Notes: generated by a model not told the origin, from the letters alone. Shown: positions 24,757 through 35,727, counted from the first letter of the stretch. The stretch: DNA of 64,000 nt from Phenylobacterium sp. (GCF_013822795.1 NZ_PNLB01000002.1:1-64000), one strand, 5' to 3'. A program made the numbers and translations.

Positions 24757-25746
24757 ATGTCGAAGATCAGACGTATCGCGCGCAAGGTCAGGGATCGCCT
24801 CAAGGCCGCCGGCCGCCGCACCTTCGGCCTGCCCGCCGGGCCCGCGATCCTGATGTACCACCGGGTCAACGATCCGGGGTACGACCCCTGGGAACTGGCC
24901 GTCACCCCGGCCCACTTCGACGAACAGCTCGCCTGGCTCAAGCGCCGCCGCACGGTGCTGCCGCTGGTCGAGTTCGCCGAGCGCCACGCCCGCGGCGACC
25001 TGCCCCGCGACGCCATCGCCATCACCTTCGACGACGGCTACGCCTGCAACGGCCTCAACGCCGCGCCCCTGCTGGCCGCCCACGGCCTGCCAGCGACGGT
25101 CTTCCTGGCCACCAGCGCGATCTCGGCCGACCATGAATACTGGTGGGACGACCTGGAACGCATCGTCGTCGGCGCTCCGGTCACGTCGATGGATGTCGAG
25201 ATCGACGGCAGGCGCCACACCTTCGACCTCGGCCCGGCCGGCGACCTTCACGCGCCCAACCCGCAGCGCCAGGCCGCCTACAAGGCGCTGTGGCAAGCGA
25301 TGCGCCTGCTCGACCCCGTCGAGCGCCGGGCGCTACTGGCCGATCTCGCACTGCGTCACGACATGCCCGTGGCCCGCCGGTCCAGCCATCGCAGCATGAC
25401 CCGCCAGGAAATTCAGACTCTGGCCGCCGAGGGCGTGATCAGCTTCGGGGCGCACTCGGTGAACCACCCGGCGCTCAGCGAGCTCAGCCGCGAGGAACAG
25501 CGCACGGAGATCGAGACCAGCCGCGAGGTCTGCGCCGAACTGCTGGGCGCGACGCCCTCGACGTTCGCCTATCCGTTTGGCGACTACAGCGACGTGACCG
25601 TCGACGTCGTCCGCGAGGCGGGGTTCGCCGTCGCCGTCACCACCGACGCCGACGTGGTGCGCAAGGGCGCCAATCACCTGCGCCTGCCTAGGCTGCAGGT
25701 CGGCGACTGGCCGGCCCGGCGGTTGAGCGCAGCGCTCAGCGCCTAG
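24757..25746 (+). CDS. Polysaccharide deacetylase (NodB-homology, CE4) family protein, 329 aa
   Basis: Removes N-acetyl groups from a glycan using a divalent metal. The metal-site motif is TFDDGY at residues 90-95 and a second motif is HSVNHPALSELS near residue 237. Upstream is ILMYHRVND, typical of CE4 enzymes of this size. There is no signal peptide or membrane helix; the basic N-terminus (SKIRRIARKVRDRLK) suggests a cytoplasmic or membrane-edge enzyme. It opens the surface-glycan island, and its stop overlaps that of the convergent methyltransferase gene by three bases (CTAG). The acceptor polysaccharide is probably the one exported by the adjacent ABC transporter (inference). Confidence 0.9.
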   Translation: MSKIRRIARKVRDRLKAAGRRTFGLPAGPAILMYHRVNDPGYDPWELAVTPAHFDEQLAWLKRRRTVLPLVEFAERHARGDLPRDAIAITFDDGYACNGLNAAPLLAAHGLPATVFLATSAISADHEYWWDDLERIVVGAPVTSMDVEIDGRRHTFDLGPAGDLHAPNPQRQAAYKALWQAMRLLDPVERRALLADLALRHDMPVARRSSHRSMTRQEIQTLAAEGVISFGAHSVNHPALSELSREEQRTEIETSREVCAELLGATPSTFAYPFGDYSDVTVDVVREAGFAVAVTTDADVVRKGANHLRLPRLQVGDWPARRLSAALSA

Positions 25747-26447
25747 GCGGCGCGGCGCGCCTTGATGGTGATGATCACCGGATAGCGGTCGTCGACGACG
25801 TCGAGCTTGCGCTTGCTGACCTCTTCGTGAGCCAGCCCCTGCAGGAAGGTCGTCGCGGCGTAGGCGTTGCCAAACGTCTCGACCTCGATGTTCTCCGGGC
25901 CGAAGACGTCTCCGAACAGCCGCGTGGCCGCCAGCGTCGTCAGCGACCAGTACCAGGTCGCGCCCCACTCGTCCTCAGCCACCGGACTGATGCCCGGAAC
26001 CGTCACCAGCGCCACGCCGCCGGGCTTCAGCCCGCGGCGCATGCCCTCGACCGCGGCCTTCATGTCGTAGATCAGGTGCAGGGTCTGGGTCAGCACGATG
26101 CAGTCGAGCCCCGCCTCGGGCAGCACTCCGGGCACAGTGATGTCCCCGACGATGGTCGCTTCCGGATTGCCGGGATTGATGTGCAGGACTTCCTGCTGCG
26201 TGATCTGCGCGCCGCCGAAGCGTCGGCAATAGGCGGCATCGCCGATCTCCAGCGCCCGCCCGCGGATTTCACTGGACTGCCGCGCCAGGAAGTTTTCGAC
26301 ATAGTATCGATCGACCGGCGTACCGCGATCGTAACCAAATTCCCGGCTCACCGGCTCCGTGCTGAGGAACCTCAAGAACAGGCCCGCGCCGATGCGGCGG
26401 TCGATTTTCGACATCAAGGCATGGCGCCGGCGGCTGTCGGTCAACAC
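25743..26447 (-). CDS. Class I SAM-dependent methyltransferase-like protein, 234 aa
   Basis: The central fold resembles Methyltransf_11: GRALEIGDAAYCRRFG (motif I position, but without the full GxGxG), DCIVLTQTLHLIYD (motif II region) and RGLKPGGVALVTVPG (motif III). The GTG at 26447 has an AGGA five bases upstream and is the best start; TTG at 26459 and ATG at 26414 are alternatives. In glycan islands such enzymes often methylate a sugar or cap a chain, which fits its position between the deacetylase and the exporter. The weak SAM loop leaves some doubt about activity. Confidence 0.8.
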   Translation of the reverse strand: MLTDSRRRHALMSKIDRRIGAGLFLRFLSTEPVSREFGYDRGTPVDRYYVENFLARQSSEIRGRALEIGDAAYCRRFGGAQITQQEVLHINPGNPEATIVGDITVPGVLPEAGLDCIVLTQTLHLIYDMKAAVEGMRRGLKPGGVALVTVPGISPVAEDEWGATWYWSLTTLAATRLFGDVFGPENIEVETFGNAYAATTFLQGLAHEEVSKRKLDVVDDRYPVIITIKARRAA

Positions 26448-26623
26448 AGCATTCCTCAAAAGCGGCGGGGAAAGTTCTCAATAGCGAAGCAGCAATTGAC
26501 TATCGCGCTTCAATATTAACACTCCCTAAGCATCGGTCATGGTCAATGCCTTGGCAACTGGAGTCTTGATGTGGACCCCCAGTCCGGCCAATGCTCGGGA
26601 ACCGCGAAGGAGTTCGTAACGAC
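26448..26623. promoter_or_regulatory. Divergent promoter region of the methyltransferase and glycan-export genes
   Basis: An AT-rich gap for this genome. It contains TTGACTATCGCGC (26496-26508), a 13-base word repeated exactly at 36738-36750 in the other divergent glycan intergenic region. The word starts with a -35-like TTGAC. No matching -10 at a normal distance was found. The exporter ATG at 26624 has AAGGAG about twelve bases upstream. Confidence 0.4.
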
Positions 26624-27489
26624 ATGGCTGACAGCGCCGTAGTCCCGAACCAAGAGGCGCCCGCCCCGCACCTGCTGCGTGAGACGGTCGTGCGTCCGAC
26701 CAGCGGCTGGCGCTCGCTCAATCTCGGCGAACTGCTCCTCTATCGCGACCTGCTGATGTTCCTCGTCTGGCGCGACCTCAAGGTCCGCTATCAGCAGACC
26801 ATCCTCGGCAGCGCCTGGGCGATCATTCAGCCATTGGCGACCATGGTCGTGTTCACGGTCGTGTTCGGCAAGCTGGCCAAGCTGCCGTCGGACGGCGTCC
26901 CCTATCCGCTGTTCAGCTTCACCGCCCTGGTCATCTGGACCTATTTCAGCCAGGCGGTGACCGGCGCCGTGAACAGCCTGATCGGCAACACCCAGCTGAT
27001 CGAGAAGGTCTACTTCCCGCGCCTGATCCTGCCAATCGCCGCGGTGGTCCGCGGCCTGGCCGACCTAGCCATCTCCTTCGCATTCCTGATCGCGATGCTA
27101 GCCTTCTACGGCGTCTGGCCGTCCTGGAAGGTGGTGTTCGTCATCCCCTTCACCCTGCTGGCGATCATCGCCACCGTCGGCGTCGGCGCCGGGTTCGCGG
27201 CGATCAACGTCCGGTTTCGCGACGTGCGCCAGATGATGCCGCTGCTGGTCCAGCTTTGGATGTTCGCCACCCCGGTCGCCTATCCGGCCAGCATGGCCCC
27301 GGAGAAGTGGCGCTTGCTGCTGGGCCTCAACCCGATGACCGGCGTCGTCGAGGGCTATCGCTGGGCCATGCTGAACACCGGCCCATTCCCGTTTGATCTG
27401 GTCGCCCTGTCCACCGCCAGCGCGTTGGTCATGCTGATCATTGGTCTCTTCGTCTTCCGACGGATCGAGAGCAGCTTCGCGGACATCAT

Positions 27490-27493
<4 letters not shown>
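26624..27493 (+). CDS. wzm: ABC-2 type polysaccharide exporter permease (Wzm-like), 289 aa
   Basis: An inner-membrane protein with six helices, starting near residue 58 (LGSAWAIIQPLATMVVFTVV) and ending near residue 280. The family signature before the first helix is LVWRDLKVRYQQTILGSAWA. It pairs with the ATP-binding protein encoded next (overlap ATGA at 27490-27493), which together export O-antigen, capsule or a similar lipid-linked glycan. The chosen ATG (26624) follows AAGGAG; an upstream ATG at 26591 is less likely. Confidence 0.93.
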
Positions 27494-28755
<1,262 letters not shown>

Positions 28756-28774
28756 TCCCGCCGGCCCGCCGACG

Positions 28775-29893
28775 GTGAACAGCCCGCTTTCCAGCGACCT
28801 CCTAGGTCCCGGCGTCGCCACGCCCGGCGTCAGCCATCGCCCGCTGTCGGCCGAGCCGGATCCCGCGGCGGCGATGACCGTCTTCTGGGACCAGGGCCTG
28901 CCCGTCGGCCAGTCGCTGACGGGCAGCGACGGAGTCACCCGCCGCTCTCCGCCGCCCGCGCGCCGAGCCCCGCCTCGCCTTCCACCCGCTCCGCCGCCGG
29001 TGAGCGTGGTCATCTGTACACGTGACCGCCCAGAAGAGCTTCGCCGCTGCCTGGCCTCGCTGCCGGCCCAGACTCTTCGCCCGCTGGAGGTGATCGTCGT
29101 CGACAACGCCTCGGCCGGCGACGCCACCCGTACGGCCGCGCAGGACGCCGGCGTGGTCTATGTCCGTGAAGATCGGCCCGGCCTCGACTATGCCCGCAAC
29201 ACAGGCGCAGCGACCGCCCGCGGCGAGATCGTCGCATACACCGACGACGACGTCCTGCTGCACCAGAACTGGCTGCAGAACCTGGTGGCGGCGTTCGACG
29301 CGCCCGAGGTCGGGGCGGTGACGGGGCTGGTGCTCCCGGCCGAGTTGGCGACGCCCGCCCAACTGCACTTCGAGACCTATTGGAGCTTCGCGCGCGGCTA
29401 CGAGCCCAAGGACTACACGCCCGAAGCCTTCAAGGCCGAGCGGCGGGCCTTTCCGGCCTGGGATATCGGCGCCGGCGCCAGCATGGCCTTCCGCCGCCAG
29501 GTCTTCGCCACGGCCGGCCTGTTCGACGAGCGGCTGGACGTCGGCCGGGCCGGCTGTTCCGGCGACTCCGAGTTCTGGCACCGACTGCTCGCCCATGGCT
29601 ATGTCTGCCGCTACGAGCCTTCCTCGGTCGCCTTCCACTATCACCGCGCCTCTGACGAGGGCCTGGCCCGGCAGCTGTTCAGCTACATGCGCGGCCACTC
29701 GGCGGCGCTGCTGGTCCAGTTCGAACGAACCGGCCGACCCGGCGACCTGCGCCGCGCGTTCCTCAGCTTGCCGGTGCGCTATGGGCGGCGCGCCCTGCGC
29801 CGTTCGCAGCCCCGCGACCGCTTCCTCGACCTCGAGATCCGCGGCTATCTCTCCGGTCTCGGCTTCTACCTGACCGGCTCGCGCCGGACCTAG
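28775..29893 (+). CDS. GT2-family glycosyltransferase, 372 aa
   Basis: A GT-A fold enzyme that uses a nucleotide sugar. The N-terminal 75 residues are low-complexity and Pro/Arg-rich, unlike the rest. The fold begins at VSVVICTRDRPEELRRCLAS; the metal-binding motif is YTDDDVLLHQNW, and the acceptor-side segment is AWDIGAGASMAFRRQVF. The start is GTG at 28775, 19 bases after wzt, with no clear ribosome site. It shares a stop overlap (CTAG) with the convergent GT2 gene. The donor and acceptor sugars cannot be inferred. Confidence 0.88.
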   Translation: MNSPLSSDLLGPGVATPGVSHRPLSAEPDPAAAMTVFWDQGLPVGQSLTGSDGVTRRSPPPARRAPPRLPPAPPPVSVVICTRDRPEELRRCLASLPAQTLRPLEVIVVDNASAGDATRTAAQDAGVVYVREDRPGLDYARNTGAATARGEIVAYTDDDVLLHQNWLQNLVAAFDAPEVGAVTGLVLPAELATPAQLHFETYWSFARGYEPKDYTPEAFKAERRAFPAWDIGAGASMAFRRQVFATAGLFDERLDVGRAGCSGDSEFWHRLLAHGYVCRYEPSSVAFHYHRASDEGLARQLFSYMRGHSAALLVQFERTGRPGDLRRAFLSLPVRYGRRALRRSQPRDRFLDLEIRGYLSGLGFYLTGSRRT

Positions 29894-30828
29894 CGGCCGA
29901 CCATACCGCGCAGGGACCGCCTGACGGTGCGGCGCGCGCGCACGGCCGCCTCCGACGCCCGCCGCGTCGCCAGGGCGATGTGGTCCCCGGGGCCCAGCGG
30001 CCACTCCGGCAGATCGTAGGGCGCGAAGGCCAGGCGGAAGGCCCGCTCAGTCTGCGGCGTCATCAACCCATGCGTCCGGGCGTGCTCGGCCGCCCAGCGC
30101 AGGAATTCGATCCGCGCGGCATGCGGGCGATAGCGGTCATAGTCGCCGCCCTCGGTGGCCTTGTTCGACGTCGAATCCGGGTGCTGGCGATAGCGGGACT
30201 GGAACTTGTCGGCGACATAGACCGGATAGCGCAGCAGCAGCTTGGCCCAGAGGCTCTGGTCCTCATAGAGCGCGAACTGTTCCTCGAACCCGCCGACCTC
30301 CTCGATGGCCGAGCGGCGGATCATCACCGCGCAGGTGCAGGGCACGTCGCCCTGTTGACCCAGCAGCACGGCGTTGAACAGCGCCGGGGCCGGATGCGTC
30401 CGGCCGGCGAAGCGGCGCATGGTCTCGGTCCAGGTCCGGGGGTTCTCGCCCTCCCACCACCAGAGCGTCGGCCCGTAGACCCACGCCGCCTGCGGCGCGC
30501 GCTCCAGCATCGCGAGCTCGAAGGCGAGCTTGGTCGGTTCGAACAGATCGTCGGCGTCGAGAAAGGCGATGAAGCGTCCGCGTGCGGCGTCCATGCCGCG
30601 GTTGCGCGCGGCGGCCGCGCCGCGCCGGGCGGGATCGGGCGCCACGACACGGATGCGAGGATCGGCGGCCGCGGCGGCCGCCGCCATCTGCGGACTGGCG
30701 TCGCTCGAGCCGTCGTCAACCAGCAACAGCTCCCAGTCGCCGAAGGTCTGGGCCTGCACCGAGGCGATCGCCTGCTCGAGATAGGCTTCGGCGTTGAGGA
30801 ACGGGGTGATCACCGACACTTCGGCCAT
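29890..30828 (-). CDS. GT2-family glycosyltransferase, 312 aa
   Basis: The fold starts at VSVITPFLNAEAYLEQAI; the nucleotide-sugar motif is VVDDGSSDASPQ and the DXD-type motif AFLDADDLFEPTK. The final section is basic (RARRTVRRSLRGMVGR), fitting membrane association. It is the last of seven minus-strand genes; its ATG overlaps the stop of the preceding gene (TAATG). The product probably adds one residue of the island's glycan. Confidence 0.92.
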   Translation of the reverse strand: MAEVSVITPFLNAEAYLEQAIASVQAQTFGDWELLLVDDGSSDASPQMAAAAAAADPRIRVVAPDPARRGAAAARNRGMDAARGRFIAFLDADDLFEPTKLAFELAMLERAPQAAWVYGPTLWWWEGENPRTWTETMRRFAGRTHPAPALFNAVLLGQQGDVPCTCAVMIRRSAIEEVGGFEEQFALYEDQSLWAKLLLRYPVYVADKFQSRYRQHPDSTSNKATEGGDYDRYRPHAARIEFLRWAAEHARTHGLMTPQTERAFRLAFAPYDLPEWPLGPGDHIALATRRASEAAVRARRTVRRSLRGMVGR

Positions 30829-31700
30829 TAGCGGGGCGCCTTGCCCAGCAGGCGCCTGACGACATTCTTGGCCATCCTCAGCCGCAAGTCGGCGATCGTG
30901 CTCCTCACGGCTAGGCGCGCCTGCGGATCAGCCTTCTGTGCGGTCAGGTAGCGCGACAGCCAGCCGAGATAGCGCAGCCTCGCCCGGTCGTCCGCGCCCG
31001 CGGCCGCAGACTCTGCGGTCGCGCTCTGCGGATGCTGCCGATACTTGAACCACACCGCGTCGCCGACATAGGTCGGCGCGGCCAGCAGGGCCTTGGCGTA
31101 GAACACCTGGTCCTCGAACATGCCCTTGAAGGCGGCCTCGAAGCCGCCGACCCCGTCGACCAGCGACTTGCGCAGCAGCGAGCCGCTCGAGGTGGGCGTC
31201 TGGTAGACGTTCTTCAGCTGCAGGTGAAACAGATGCGGCGGCCGGTAAAGTTGGCCGGGCTCTACGCCGAGATCGTAGACGAAATCCTCTTCGGCGGCGT
31301 CGGGCCGCCAAGCGTTCCAGATCAGCGCCCGCCCGTAGACCATCCCGGCCTCGGGCTGCTCGTCGAGGATCGCAACCTGCTCGGCGAGCTTGCCCGGCGC
31401 CCAGACGTCGTCCGCGTCGAGGAACGCGACCAATTCGCCCTGCGCATGGGCCAAGCCCAGATTGCGCGTCGCGCTCATCCCCCGATTGACGCCGCCGGGG
31501 TGGCGCAGCAGCCGCACGCGCTGCGGATACGCGTCCACGTAGCTCTGGGTCAGCTCGCGGCTGCCGTCGCGCGATCCGTCATCGACGACGAGCAGTTCGT
31601 AGTCCGGCCAGGTCTGGGCCAGCACGCTCTCGATCGCTTCGGCCAGGTAGGTCTCGCCGTCGTAGACGATGATGATGACGCTGACCCTAGGCGGGGCCAT
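30828..31700 (-). CDS. GT2-family glycosyltransferase, 290 aa
   Basis: GT-A fold with VSVIIIVYDGETYLAEAIES, VVDDGSRDGSREL and the DXD-type motif AFLDADDVWAPGK. The C-terminus is basic. It overlaps the upstream GT2 gene by 14 bases and the downstream one by one base, so translation is probably coupled. It closely resembles the neighbouring 312-residue enzyme in layout, suggesting duplication followed by divergence. Confidence 0.92.
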   Translation of the reverse strand: MAPPRVSVIIIVYDGETYLAEAIESVLAQTWPDYELLVVDDGSRDGSRELTQSYVDAYPQRVRLLRHPGGVNRGMSATRNLGLAHAQGELVAFLDADDVWAPGKLAEQVAILDEQPEAGMVYGRALIWNAWRPDAAEEDFVYDLGVEPGQLYRPPHLFHLQLKNVYQTPTSSGSLLRKSLVDGVGGFEAAFKGMFEDQVFYAKALLAAPTYVGDAVWFKYRQHPQSATAESAAAGADDRARLRYLGWLSRYLTAQKADPQARLAVRSTIADLRLRMAKNVVRRLLGKAPR

Positions 31701-32655
31701 TCGGACCTCCCGCCCGCTGCGCTCGCCGTCGGCGGAAGGCCGAGCGCGCCGAGCGCAGGCCTTCGCGCGCGTTGGAGATCGCCATACGGGCGGCGCTGGC
31801 CGGGAGGGCGCGCGGCGCGATCCGGGTGATCCCGATGGCCTGCCGCATCAACGGCGCGAGCCCCGCCGCCTTGCGGTTCGCCAGCAGATTCATCAGCCAG
31901 GTGTCGGAGTAGAAGCGGATCCAACGCGCTTCGCCATCGCGCACGGCCACCTGCCACTCGGGCCGCTCATCGGCCGCGGCCCGATAGCGCCGCACGACGC
32001 CGAGCACCGAGCGAAGCATCATCGCGGTGTCGCGCGACATGTTCTGATCGTGCTGCCAGTACTCGGCCATCATCTCAGGACGGGCGGCGATCGCGTAGTC
32101 GCGCGACATGCGCAAATAGGTGTCGTAGTCCTCGCAGGCGCGCAGCGAGGCGTCGAATGCGCCCACCGCCTCCAGCCGATCGGCGCGATACATCACCGTC
32201 GCATGCATGCCGATGCAGTTGCAGCGCAGGAAGGTCGCGAACGGGTCCTCGCCCGGCGGGAACAGGCTCACCGGGGTGATCTGCCGGGTCACGGCGTCGA
32301 CGTAACAATACGAGCCATAGACCATGCCGCAGTCGGGATGCTGCGCGAACAACTCCAGCTGTTTAGCCAGCGCGTCGGGCATCAACTGGTCGTCCGCATC
32401 GAGGAAGACGAGGTACTCGCTGCTGGCCGCGCGCATGCCGGTGTTGCGCGCCGCCGACAGGCCCTGGTTCACCTGGCGGATCAGCTTCACGGACGGATAG
32501 GCCGCCGTCACCGCCGCCGGGTCGTCGCGCGACCCATCATCGACGACGATCACTTCGCTCGGCGGCGCCGTCTGGCCGAGCGCGCTCTCGATTGCTGCGG
32601 CTAAGTAGTGCGCGTGATTATAGGTCGGTATGATCACGGCTACGCTGGCAGACAT
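31687..32655 (-). CDS. GT2-family glycosyltransferase, 322 aa
   Basis: GT-A fold: VAVIIPTYNHAHYLAAAIES, VVDDGSRDDPAA and VFLDADDQLMPDA. The ATG at 32655 has a GGTGGGGCG sequence upstream; a longer frame starting at 32709 would overlap the preceding gene and is less likely. The C-terminal third is helical with a very basic tail. It lies 17 bases after the SDR gene and overlaps the next GT2 by 14 bases. Confidence 0.91.
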   Translation of the reverse strand: MSASVAVIIPTYNHAHYLAAAIESALGQTAPPSEVIVVDDGSRDDPAAVTAAYPSVKLIRQVNQGLSAARNTGMRAASSEYLVFLDADDQLMPDALAKQLELFAQHPDCGMVYGSYCYVDAVTRQITPVSLFPPGEDPFATFLRCNCIGMHATVMYRADRLEAVGAFDASLRACEDYDTYLRMSRDYAIAARPEMMAEYWQHDQNMSRDTAMMLRSVLGVVRRYRAAADERPEWQVAVRDGEARWIRFYSDTWLMNLLANRKAAGLAPLMRQAIGITRIAPRALPASAARMAISNAREGLRSARSAFRRRRAQRAGGPNGPA

Positions 32656-32672
32656 CGCCCCACCCTGTCCTC

Positions 32673-33755
32673 TTACAAAACGACCGGATACCCTGCGTAC
32701 TCGAGCCACGCGACCGAACGGCGCAGCCCTTCATCGAACGATACGACAGGAACGTAACCAAGTTCCACCTCGGCGCGCGCCCAAGGAAGCCAGACCGTAC
32801 CGGTTTGCAGCATGGCCCTCTCCAGCGACACTTCGGGACCGCGGCCGGCGATCGCTGGCGGACCACGACGCGCGCGATACGACTTCAATCCCGCGCCGAT
32901 CCCCACGCGAACCGGCCGCGGCAGTCCACCCGCCAGTCCTTTAGCCAGCGGCGAGCGCCGCAGCCGCTCCAGGCGTGAGGGCGGCGCCGGCACGGCCGCC
33001 GCTGACGCCGGCAGGTCCGGCAGGACGTCCAGATCGACGCCCAGCGCCGCGGCGACCGGGCCATAGAGATCGCGCCAGGACGGCTGTTCGCGATCGCCCA
33101 GCAGATAGGTCCGCCCGTCCGCCTGTCCTGAGATCGCCGCCAGCCCGATCGCGTGGACAAGGTTGTCGACATAGATGGAGTTGCAGGCGCCGCGCGCGCC
33201 CTCGACGACATAGGCGTCTCCCGCCAGCAGTTCGTCGGCCCAGCCGCCGACCCACTGCGAGCGCGGCCCGAACACGATGCCCGGGCGCAGCACCACGGTC
33301 TCCACCGCGCCGCCGCGCCGCAGGTCGGCCAGCAAGCGCTCGGCCTGGACCTTGGCGTTGTTGTAGGCCATCGGTTGGCGATCGTTGAGGACGCTGTCCT
33401 CGTCGACGCCGGCGGCGGGCGCCTGGCCGTGGACTGAAGCGCTGCTCAGATAGATCAGCCGCCGAACGCCGGCGTCCTGCGCCGCGCGATAGACCGGCTC
33501 GACGGCGCCGACGATGGTCTGCGGATCGCCCGCCACCGCCGAGACGACCACGTCGCAACCTTGCAGCGCGGCGGCCAGCGCTACGCGGTCACCCGCATCG
33601 GCCACCCGAACATCGAGATCGAACCGGCGCGGCAACGCCGCGGCGCTGGCGCGGCGCACGATTGGACGCACCTGGGCCTGGCCCGACAGGTGCAGCATTT
33701 CGACGGCGCGATTGCCGACGAACCCGTTGGCGCCGAGGATGGCGATGCAGGTCAT
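32673..33755 (-). CDS. NAD-dependent epimerase/dehydratase (SDR extended), 360 aa
   Basis: A Rossmann enzyme with the cofactor loop GANGFVGN at residues 8-15 and the catalytic pair in AYNNAKVQAE (YxxxK). The strand SAVAGDPQTIV and the block YLSSASVHGQ also fit the NAD-dependent epimerase/dehydratase family. It probably makes or remodels a nucleotide sugar for this glycan. The start ATG overlaps the stop of the oxidoreductase gene (ATGA), so the longer frame starting at 33779 is rejected. The last 100 residues (from about 255, RLERLRRSPLAKGL) are atypical for simple epimerases and hold a basic region. Confidence 0.88.
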   Translation of the reverse strand: MTCIAILGANGFVGNRAVEMLHLSGQAQVRPIVRRASAAALPRRFDLDVRVADAGDRVALAAALQGCDVVVSAVAGDPQTIVGAVEPVYRAAQDAGVRRLIYLSSASVHGQAPAAGVDEDSVLNDRQPMAYNNAKVQAERLLADLRRGGAVETVVLRPGIVFGPRSQWVGGWADELLAGDAYVVEGARGACNSIYVDNLVHAIGLAAISGQADGRTYLLGDREQPSWRDLYGPVAAALGVDLDVLPDLPASAAAVPAPPSRLERLRRSPLAKGLAGGLPRPVRVGIGAGLKSYRARRGPPAIAGRGPEVSLERAMLQTGTVWLPWARAEVELGYVPVVSFDEGLRRSVAWLEYAGYPVVL

Positions 33756-34741
33756 GGCCTGACTCCGGCGTCGATCCACGGCTCGGCCATCGGCTGGCGA
33801 CGCCCGTAGCAGACATCGATCAGCCGCAGGGCGGCGAGACCCGGCTCCGCCCCTCGACCGGCCCCGCCCGGTCCGGCGATCGCGGCGCGCAGCTGCGCGG
33901 TGAAGGCGTCCTGAAACTCACCGGCGCCATCCAGGACCAGCGCCGCGGACTGACCGTCCAGGCTCAGCTCGAGACGGTCAGTCTCGTACGGCGTCCAGGC
34001 GATGTTGCCGGACGCTCCGTGAAAGACGAAGCGATTAGGCCGCGCCCAGTCGCGGCTGAGACGGATCTTCGCCGGCACGCCGGCGAAGTCGAGCTCGACG
34101 CGCGCATTGGCCTCGACGCCGCCGCGGCGGTCGTCGGCGTACGCGACCAGCTGCGGCTCCCCAAGCCAGCCGATCAACAAGTCGAACACGTGCGGGCCAA
34201 GGTCGCGCAGCACGCCCCCGCCGCTCTCGGCGCGGCTGAAATAGCCCGGTGAACTGACCGGCCAATCGAACGGGCCGCCCTCGAAGACCTCCACCGACAT
34301 CAGCTCCCCGATCGCCCGGCGGCGCAGAAGATCGGCGATGGCCCGCACAGAGGGGAACTGCCGGCGCATCAGCCCCTCGGTCAGGGGGCGGCCGGCGGTC
34401 TGCGCGGCGGCGATCATCGTCGCCGCCTCTTCCCCCGACATCGCCAGCGGCTTCTCACAGTGAACCGCCAGCCCCCGGGCCAGCGCGGCCAGCACCTGCT
34501 CGGCATGGCGGCGCGGCGGCGAGGCGACCAGGACCAGGTCAAGCCCCGCGTCCAGCAGCTCCTCGTAGCTGGCGCACGGGCGCGCGCCAGGCAGGCGATC
34601 GCAAATCGCCTGCCTGGCCGCGACGTCGGGATCGAAGACAGCGACGAGCCGAGCCTCGCCGGCGGCTTCCAGCGCGATCAGCGCGGGCGCGTAGTAGCGC
34701 GCGCTGACCGCGCCGCATCCCGACAATCCGATGCGGATCAT
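33752..34741 (-). CDS. Gfo/Idh/MocA-family NAD(P)-dependent oxidoreductase, 329 aa
   Basis: An N-terminal Rossmann domain with GLSGCGAVSARYYAPAL, and the family motif CEKPLAMS near residue 95. The C-terminal alpha/beta domain starts near residue 120 (RPLTEGLMRRQFPSV). GGGVLRDLGPHVFDLL is the usual substrate-site region, with H in place of the catalytic Lys/His dyad. Such enzymes oxidise or reduce sugar-nucleotide ring carbons. It is coupled at both ends (ATGA overlaps) with the upstream GT2 and the downstream SDR. Confidence 0.9.
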   Translation of the reverse strand: MIRIGLSGCGAVSARYYAPALIALEAAGEARLVAVFDPDVAARQAICDRLPGARPCASYEELLDAGLDLVLVASPPRRHAEQVLAALARGLAVHCEKPLAMSGEEAATMIAAAQTAGRPLTEGLMRRQFPSVRAIADLLRRRAIGELMSVEVFEGGPFDWPVSSPGYFSRAESGGGVLRDLGPHVFDLLIGWLGEPQLVAYADDRRGGVEANARVELDFAGVPAKIRLSRDWARPNRFVFHGASGNIAWTPYETDRLELSLDGQSAALVLDGAGEFQDAFTAQLRAAIAGPGGAGRGAEPGLAALRLIDVCYGRRQPMAEPWIDAGVRP

Positions 34742-35727
34742 GCAGCTTCCGCGTCACCGGCCACGAAGCCGCCGCTCAGGGCGATACGCGCCGCCTGCCG
34801 CAGAACGCCTGGCGTCGCGCTCATCCTGACCGCTTCCAGCAAATGCGCCTGCATCCCCTGCCGATCTCCGCTGCGCGCGAACCTGCGAGCATTGTTGAGG
34901 GCCGTGTCGGCATAGGTCGACCGAGCCCGACGGGCGATGTCCCGCGCCCGGTTCGGCGGCAGATAGGGCGTGAACATCTCGATGGCGCGCCGCGTGTAAC
35001 CAAGCTCTTCGGCCATGCGGAAGTGACGCCCGGTGTTCGACTCCTCGTGCATCCGGTAGCCGGCCAGCACCTCCGGCTCGTACCAGACGGGATAGCGCGC
35101 GGCGATGCGCACCCACATCTCCCAGTCCTCTGAGCAGACCAGCCGGGGATCGAAGCCTCCCAACTCCTCATAGACCTCTCGCCGGACCGTGATCGACGGC
35201 GTCATGATCCGCTGCTCCTCGGCCAGCCGCTCCACCCCGGCGGTCAGAACGCCGGCCCTCGGTTGCTCAGGATCCGGTATGGAGAGTTCCTTCCCGTCAC
35301 CGTCGATGTATCTGTGTCGGCAGAAGGCCGCTCCGATATCCGGAGAACTCTCGAAGCCTTGCTGCAGGGCTTCGTAGAAGCCGGGCTCGACACGGTCGTC
35401 GCCATGCAACAGGTGCACATAGCGCCCCCGCGCGCGGCTCAGGCAGGTCGCAAAGTTGAGGATGTGCCCGACGTTGCTCGGCTGCCGATAGAAACTCACG
35501 CGGTCGCCGCCGACCGCGCGAACCACCGCCTCGGGATCGTCGGTCGAGCCGTCGTCGACGACCTCGATCTGCATGTCCTCGGGACCGGGCGCCTGGTCGA
35601 GCACGCTGCGCAGAGTCTCGGCCAGATAGCCGGCGCAGTCGTAGGTCGGGATCATCACCGACCAGTCCGGTCTTGGCAGATTGTCCATGATCGGTTCGAT
35701 CTGCGCGCGCTGAAGGGAGTTGTTCAT
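34738..35727 (-). CDS. GT2-family glycosyltransferase, 329 aa
   Basis: GT-A fold: WSVMIPTYDCAGYLAETLRS, VVDDGSTDDPEA and the metal-binding segment HLLHGDDRVEPG, where the common DADD is replaced by HGDD. The acceptor-side block is VCSEDWEMWVRIAARYPVWY. The start is ATG 35727, with a GGAG-containing leader, and it overlaps the previous stop by four bases. Much longer frames through the upstream gene are rejected. Confidence 0.91.
   Translation of the reverse strand: MNNSLQRAQIEPIMDNLPRPDWSVMIPTYDCAGYLAETLRSVLDQAPGPEDMQIEVVDDGSTDDPEAVVRAVGGDRVSFYRQPSNVGHILNFATCLSRARGRYVHLLHGDDRVEPGFYEALQQGFESSPDIGAAFCRHRYIDGDGKELSIPDPEQPRAGVLTAGVERLAEEQRIMTPSITVRREVYEELGGFDPRLVCSEDWEMWVRIAARYPVWYEPEVLAGYRMHEESNTGRHFRMAEELGYTRRAIEMFTPYLPPNRARDIARRARSTYADTALNNARRFARSGDRQGMQAHLLEAVRMSATPGVLRQAARIALSGGFVAGDAEAA

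Noticed and set aside
26516..26530. A TTAA-N7-TAAG sequence resembling a CtrA box
   Set aside because: The second half departs from TTAA at two positions, and the spacing alone is not enough. It is recorded only as a weak resemblance.
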